The notes beneath the pieces were generated by a model, which was given only the letters and a program-made list of their open reading frames with translations, did not search any database and was not told where the DNA came from. From Syntrophobacteraceae bacterium (lineage in GTDB: Bacteria; Desulfobacterota; Syntrophobacteria; Syntrophobacterales; Syntrophobacteraceae), in contig JARLHP010000192.1 in NCBI GenBank assembly GCA_031292195.1, positions 1 through 46,052 on the forward strand: a DNA stretch of 46,052 nucleotides, read 5' to 3'. The position numbers and the translations under genes were made by a program. Of this stretch, positions 42,206-46,052 are shown in pieces. Numbering within the stretch: the stretch's first letter is position 1; each line of letters begins with the position of its first letter.

Positions 42206-43212
42206 TTAATCCTCCTCTGGTTATTGGTGGTCTTCGAATCCTTTTGCTTCAACCGCAAAATCCGTTCACATCCATTGCCGGCGCCGCGCTCTGCCGTGGC
42301 GGAAGCGCCTATTCTTCGGGCATCCTTTACGAACCCGTGGAACAGGACTTCCAGCACGCCGGGGATCTCATCGGAGAGCGGATAGCAGCAATCCCTGGCG
42401 AGCCATTTCTGGATCACTCCGTGCGCAAAGCCTATGGTGCCGTAGAAAACCGTCTGAAAATCAACGTCCTTCAGTATCCCCTGCTGAGTCCCCTCGTAGA
42501 TCTTTCTCTTGAGATTGGGAACGGCCCGCAACACCTTCTTGAAGTACTGGTCGGGAGAATGTTCCACAAGGTCCAGATCTTCCTGCATGATCAGCCGGTA
42601 GAGTCGCTGGTTTCGATCGAAGAAATCGAAATAAATGCGGATGTACTTGGAAATCATGGCGAGAACGTCATCTTGGGCATCGATAGCCGCAACGGCGTTC
42701 TTTTCGAGTTGTTCCAGCCTGATGCGCACCAGTTCCGAGAAAAGTTTTTCCTTCGTTTCGAAATGGCGGTAAAGGGTCCCTTTCCCGACCCCGGCTTTTT
42801 CGGCGATCTCGTCCATGGTGGCAGGATGGAAGCCCTTTTGGGAAAAGACTTCCAGCGCCGCTTCAAGGACCCTTTCCTTGGCGTCCTGCCTGGGCATGAG
42901 GGGAGTTGCTTCCTCGATCAGTATCTTCTGCGTAAGGCCGGGGTAGAAAATGGAGGCCGGTATGGACTTACTTAGCGCGATTTCCCCCATCACTTCGAGC
43001 ATGACCGAAAAACAGGCCTTGATCTGCTGAGGCCTTGCCCGAACGGTGGTGCGGAAGTGGAGCAGCCAGTGGGCCAGCTCATCGATGAGCCTTTCGGGGG
43101 GGCAGGCCGCAAACTCCAACGACAGGGCCTCCAGGAGCCCCTGCCTGTTTCCCTCGATGGCCATTTTTTTCAAAACGGCGGACAAATCTTGCCCGGACTG
43201 ATTTTTTCCCAC
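42202..43212 (-). CDS. TetR-family regulator with long N-terminal extension
   Basis: About 336 residues. The TetR helix-turn-helix is at about 110-160 ([15 protein letters not shown], then [14 protein letters not shown]), followed by a ligand-binding helical domain. Unusually, about 105 residues precede the HTH, with helices such as [12 protein letters not shown]; they could be a second helical domain. GTG 43212, preceded by AAAGGGTGG, is preferred to TTG 43227. An operator-like palindrome lies 20 bases upstream. It is translationally coupled to the acyl carrier protein gene, which suggests control of a lipid pathway. Confidence 0.85.
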   Translation of the reverse strand: MGKNQSGQDLSAVLKKMAIEGNRQGLLEALSLEFAACPPERLIDELAHWLLHFRTTVRARPQQIKACFSVMLEVMGEIALSKSIPASIFYPGLTQKILIEEATPLMPRQDAKERVLEAALEVFSQKGFHPATMDEIAEKAGVGKGTLYRHFETKEKLFSELVRIRLEQLEKNAVAAIDAQDDVLAMISKYIRIYFDFFDRNQRLYRLIMQEDLDLVEHSPDQYFKKVLRAVPNLKRKIYEGTQQGILKDVDFQTVFYGTIGFAHGVIQKWLARDCCYPLSDEIPGVLEVLFHGFVKDARRIGASATAERGAGNGCERILRLKQKDSKTTNNQRRIK

Positions 43213-43232
43213 AACCCACCCTTTCAAACGAT

Positions 43233-43246
43233 ACTGACCGGTCCGT
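43233..43246. promoter_or_regulatory. TetR-type operator
   Basis: ACTGACCGGTCCGT is a 14-bp palindrome with one mismatch, close to the ACTGACCGGTCAGT pattern bound by many TetR regulators. It sits immediately upstream of the TetR gene, as expected for self-repression. Confidence 0.55.
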
Positions 43247-43497
43247 CATAAACCATAGCGCCGCCCGAAAGTCAAGAGCCTTTTACGGTGGGGCAAATTC
43301 CCGCTTTCCTTGTCCTTCCTTGCGGCTGCGGAAAAATCGGGCCCCGAACTGCGGCCTCTGGTCAAGCCTGCATGCCTGGAAGATAGCTCTTTTGATAGAC
43401 CGCTTTGAAGATGGCGCTTTATAAAAACTCGTGTCGATGTTATGAATTGAATAAATAAATGTGGTAAAATAATAGTTTTCTGGACAGGAAAAACTGG

Positions 43498-44490
43498 ATG
43501 CCCGCGCCGCCGACCGATTCTTTTCACCGGAAGATCGATTACCTGAGGTTGTCGATAACCGACAGGTGCAATCTTCGCTGTGTCTACTGCATGCCCGAAG
43601 ACGGCGTCGCGAAGTTCGACCACTCGGAGATTTTGAGCTACGAGGAGGTCGTGAGGCTTGCCCGGATTTCGATATCCATGGGCATATCCAAGGTGCGCAT
43701 AACCGGGGGAGAGCCCCTGGTGAGAAAAGACGCCTTGAGTTTGTGTGAAAGTATAGCCAGGATGCCGGGTCTTCGCAGCCTGACGCTTACCACCAATGGC
43801 GTCCTGCTTTCCGAGCATGCCGAAGGGCTTTTCCGGGCCGGCGTCAAGCGCGTCAATATCAGTCTGGATACCCTCAAACCGGAAAAGTTTTTGCAAATCA
43901 GCAGAAGGGACCTTTTCGGCCGGGTTTGGGAAGGGATCATGGCTGCCTGGCGGGCCGGTTTTTCGCCGGTCAAGCTCAACACGGTGATCATGGCCGGGGT
44001 AAATGACGATGAGATCGAAGACCTGGCCGGGTTGACCTTCCGCTATCCGTTTCACGTACGGTTTATAGAATTTATGCCTTTTCAAGAGAGCCAGTACGAG
44101 TCCAGGTTCATTGCGGCCGGCGAGATCCTCGAGCGACTGCGCCGTATGGGGCCCCTGGAGGAGGCCTCGGGCGGTGGGGACAGCTTCGGCCCGGCGCTGC
44201 ATTACGCCTTTAAAGGGGCCATGGGCAAAATTGGGATCATCAGTCCGGTGTCCGACCATTTTTGCCCGAGCTGCAACCGGCTGAGGTTGACCGCGGACGG
44301 GAAACTGAGGACCTGCCTTTTTTCCGTCGAGGAAACGGATCTCCGCACATTGCTGCGGGGGGCCGCTTCCGACCAGGATATCGCCGCCGCGATGCGTGCG
44401 GCTATAAACAAAAAGCCTGAAAAGCACCACTTGAGCAACCCCGCTTTTCGCAAGTGCATCTCCCGGCCCATGTTTTCTATTGGAGGATGA
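43498..44490 (+). CDS. moaA: GTP 3',8-cyclase (molybdenum cofactor)
   Basis: A 330-residue radical SAM enzyme that, with MoaC, makes cyclic pyranopterin monophosphate from GTP, the first step of molybdopterin synthesis (needed by formate dehydrogenases). The N-terminal cluster is C-N-L-R-C-V-Y-C, the SAM block T-G-G-E-P-L-V-R, and the C-terminal cluster C-P-S-C-N-R-L-R-L-T and R-T-C-L-F. It ends S-I-G-G, keeping the essential Gly-Gly tail. AGGA precedes the ATG. Its end overlaps the pheA frame. Confidence 0.96.
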   Translation: MPAPPTDSFHRKIDYLRLSITDRCNLRCVYCMPEDGVAKFDHSEILSYEEVVRLARISISMGISKVRITGGEPLVRKDALSLCESIARMPGLRSLTLTTNGVLLSEHAEGLFRAGVKRVNISLDTLKPEKFLQISRRDLFGRVWEGIMAAWRAGFSPVKLNTVIMAGVNDDEIEDLAGLTFRYPFHVRFIEFMPFQESQYESRFIAAGEILERLRRMGPLEEASGGGDSFGPALHYAFKGAMGKIGIISPVSDHFCPSCNRLRLTADGKLRTCLFSVEETDLRTLLRGAASDQDIAAAMRAAINKKPEKHHLSNPAFRKCISRPMFSIGG

Positions 44491-45667
44491 TCCCGATGGA
44501 CCCCCTTACTCCTCGCCTTGGATCAGGTTGGCGGAAGTGAACAGCGATCTCGAAAAAATGAGACGGGAAATAGACCGTGTGGACTCGGAACTGGTCGTGC
44601 TTCTCAACCGGCGCATGGAACTCGCCGTGGAAGTGGGCCGTATAAAGGCTACGGCCAGCCTGCCCACCTTTCACCCGGAACGTGAGCAGCAAGTCGTGCG
44701 GCACATCTCCCAGCTTAACACGGGGCCCTTGTCCGATGAATCTCTTCGGGCCATCTATCGTGAAATTTTCGCCGCTTCGCGCCTGATGCAGTACAGGCTC
44801 CAGGTGGCTTATCCCGGTCCGGAGTGGACTACCTCCCACCTGGCGGCCATGTCGCTTTTGGGCCATTCGGCCTCCTTTCTGCCCTGCTCCTCCATGGAAG
44901 AGGTATTCGACACGTTTCTCAAGGGCAAGGCGCATCTGGCGGTGATTCCGATCGAGGCCACCCTGCAGGGGTGGGGCGGCCACGGGATCGATCTTCTCTA
45001 TACCCACGATGTGCGGGTGGTAAGTGAGTGCTACCTGGAAATATCGCACTACCTGTGCGGTGCGGTTTCCGGCCTTGACGCCGTAAAGCGTGTCTACGGG
45101 CGCACCGAGGCCTTGTCTCAGTGCCGCGGGTGGCTGGCGGAAAACCTGGGCCAGGTGGAGGGTATGGAATGTTCCTCCACCGCGCGGGCCGCCATGCTGG
45201 CGGGGGAGGACCGCGGCGGGGCCGCCATCTGCAACCTCTACGCGGCGCAGCGCTACGGCCTGGGCGTTCTAGCCGAGCGGATAGAGGACGTTCCGGGAAT
45301 CACCGCGCGGTTTCTGGCGCTGGGGCACCATGTAAATCCACCGACCGGCAACGACAAGACCTCGCTTCTCTTTTCGGTCTCCGATAAGCCGGGGGCGCTC
45401 TTAGCAGCCCTTTCCTCCCTTTCGGCCACCAACATGTCCCGCATCGAATCGCGCCCGAACAAAATCTTTCCCGGCCAGTATCTGTTTTTCGCCGATATAG
45501 ACGGTCACCGGGACCAAGGCGTTATCCGAACGGCCATGGAGAACCTGGCGCGAAATGTGACCTTTGTGAAGATCCTCGGGTCCTACCCCAAAGGGGACCC
45601 GGCGCAGCCTTTTAGAATCGAAAAGGAAAACATGCCGACTATTGCTGAAGGGCGGGGGACCAGGTGA
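44480..45667 (+). CDS. pheA: Chorismate mutase-prephenate dehydratase (P-protein)
   Basis: A 395-residue bifunctional enzyme of phenylalanine synthesis. Chorismate mutase (about 22-105; M-R-R-E-I-D-R-V-D-S-E-L, V-G-R-I-K), prephenate dehydratase (about 108-290; V-A-Y-P-G-P-E and the catalytic G-I-T-A-R-F) and an ACT regulatory domain (about 298-375; K-T-S-L-L-F-S-V, E-S-R-P) lie in order. ATG 44480 overlaps moaA by 11 bases but has little ribosome-binding site; GTG 44537, whose start overlaps the stop of a short frame (44496-44540) that follows GGAGG, is an alternative. The aroD start overlaps its stop (GTGA). Confidence 0.93.
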   Translation: MEDDPDGPPYSSPWIRLAEVNSDLEKMRREIDRVDSELVVLLNRRMELAVEVGRIKATASLPTFHPEREQQVVRHISQLNTGPLSDESLRAIYREIFAASRLMQYRLQVAYPGPEWTTSHLAAMSLLGHSASFLPCSSMEEVFDTFLKGKAHLAVIPIEATLQGWGGHGIDLLYTHDVRVVSECYLEISHYLCGAVSGLDAVKRVYGRTEALSQCRGWLAENLGQVEGMECSSTARAAMLAGEDRGGAAICNLYAAQRYGLGVLAERIEDVPGITARFLALGHHVNPPTGNDKTSLLFSVSDKPGALLAALSSLSATNMSRIESRPNKIFPGQYLFFADIDGHRDQGVIRTAMENLARNVTFVKILGSYPKGDPAQPFRIEKENMPTIAEGRGTR

Positions 45668-46052
45668 GCGGGGAGGCGGTAGAAAACCGGGAGGGCATCT
45701 GCGGGTGTCTGGGGGAGTGCTCCCTGGATAAATTTCCCCAATGGCTGAACCACCCGGAGATAGATCTGCTGGAGTGGCGAATGGATAGGTTTGCCAGCAA
45801 CCGTTCGCCGGGTGAGGTGAGACTTTTTTGCGAAGCGCTACGAGCAAAGCCCAGGCTTCCGGTCATCGCCACTAACCGGCCGGTCCGGCAGATGGGCGAC
45901 TTCCAGGGGGCCGAGGATTGCCGGCTTGCAATGCTCCAGGATGCGGCCCGGTGCGGTGCGGACTGGGTGGACCTGGAAGACGATACCAGCGCTGAGAACC
46001 TCTCCCGGTTTAAAAGCACCGGGGCAAGAGTTCTCCTGTCCTGGCACGATCC
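45664..46052 (+). CDS. aroD: Type I 3-dehydroquinate dehydratase, cut by the window end
   Basis: The first 129 codons of a type I AroD domain, which dehydrates 3-dehydroquinate by a Schiff base in the shikimate pathway. D-L-L-E-W-R-M-D-R-F (substrate-binding Glu/Arg), P-V-I-A-T-N-R-P, A-D-W-V-D-L-E and L-L-S-W-H-D (catalytic His) are visible. The GTG start overlaps the pheA stop (GTGA), so the two are coupled. The active Lys lies past the window; a fused AroE domain downstream is possible. Confidence 0.85.
   Translation, partial: MSGEAVENREGICGCLGECSLDKFPQWLNHPEIDLLEWRMDRFASNRSPGEVRLFCEALRAKPRLPVIATNRPVRQMGDFQGAEDCRLAMLQDAARCGADWVDLEDDTSAENLSRFKSTGARVLLSWHD

Overview
The window looks like a chromosomal segment of an anaerobic Desulfobacterota (deltaproteobacterial) organism of the sulfate-reducing or syntrophic type. 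This is inferred from the soluble heterodisulfide-reductase (Hdr) gene cluster with MvhD and an FrhB-like protein, the many PAS-type histidine kinases, the DUF3786 protein, the PEP-CTERM protein with a sigma-54 promoter, and moderately GC-rich coding sequence. No rRNA, tRNA, CRISPR array or intact transposase was seen.

Layout. 1-1.5 kb: a broken Tlde1/DUF2778-like gene and a toxin-antitoxin pair. 1.8-4.3 kb: a small unknown protein, a DUF3786 protein and galE. 4.3-7 kb: a formate/nitrite-transporter remnant, and a PAS-GAF histidine kinase coupled to a shortened substrate-binding protein. 7.4-10.9 kb: ndk, a lytic transglycosylase and an acuC/acuB-like pair. 10.9-15.6 kb: a chemotaxis receptor, a GNAT enzyme, a small lipoprotein and an L,D-transpeptidase. 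15.9-19.1 kb: a class II aldolase, a phosphoglycolate phosphatase-like enzyme, and PilZ and ankyrin proteins. 19.5-23.9 kb: two sensor kinases around an NtrC-type regulator.

The centrepiece is 25.6-36.4 kb. A near-consensus sigma-54 promoter precedes a small Cys-motif protein, an HdrA carrying an inserted NfnB/GltD-like NAD(P)H module, MvhD, an FrhB-like iron-sulfur protein, and a second, double-length HdrA. That second HdrA has a complete response-regulator receiver (REC) domain inserted in its first half. After an hdrB remnant comes an orphan PAS histidine kinase. The inserted REC closely resembles the REC of the NtrC-type regulator at 21-22.4 kb. One of the kinases upstream has an N-terminal Rossmann (NAD(P)-like) domain plus a four-Cys PAS. 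Together this suggests an electron-transfer (possibly bifurcating) complex that is controlled by phosphorylation both at transcription (NtrC/sigma-54) and directly on the enzyme (REC in HdrA).

36.9-40.8 kb is an accessory graveyard: a Uma2 protein, frameshifted higA, relB, parD and parE genes, resolvase 3'-end fragments, a 125-bp MITE-like element and a PEP-CTERM protein gene. 40.9-46 kb returns to housekeeping genes: a Qng1-like queuosine salvage enzyme, an acyl carrier protein and a TetR regulator on the minus strand, then moaA, pheA and the start of aroD on the plus strand.
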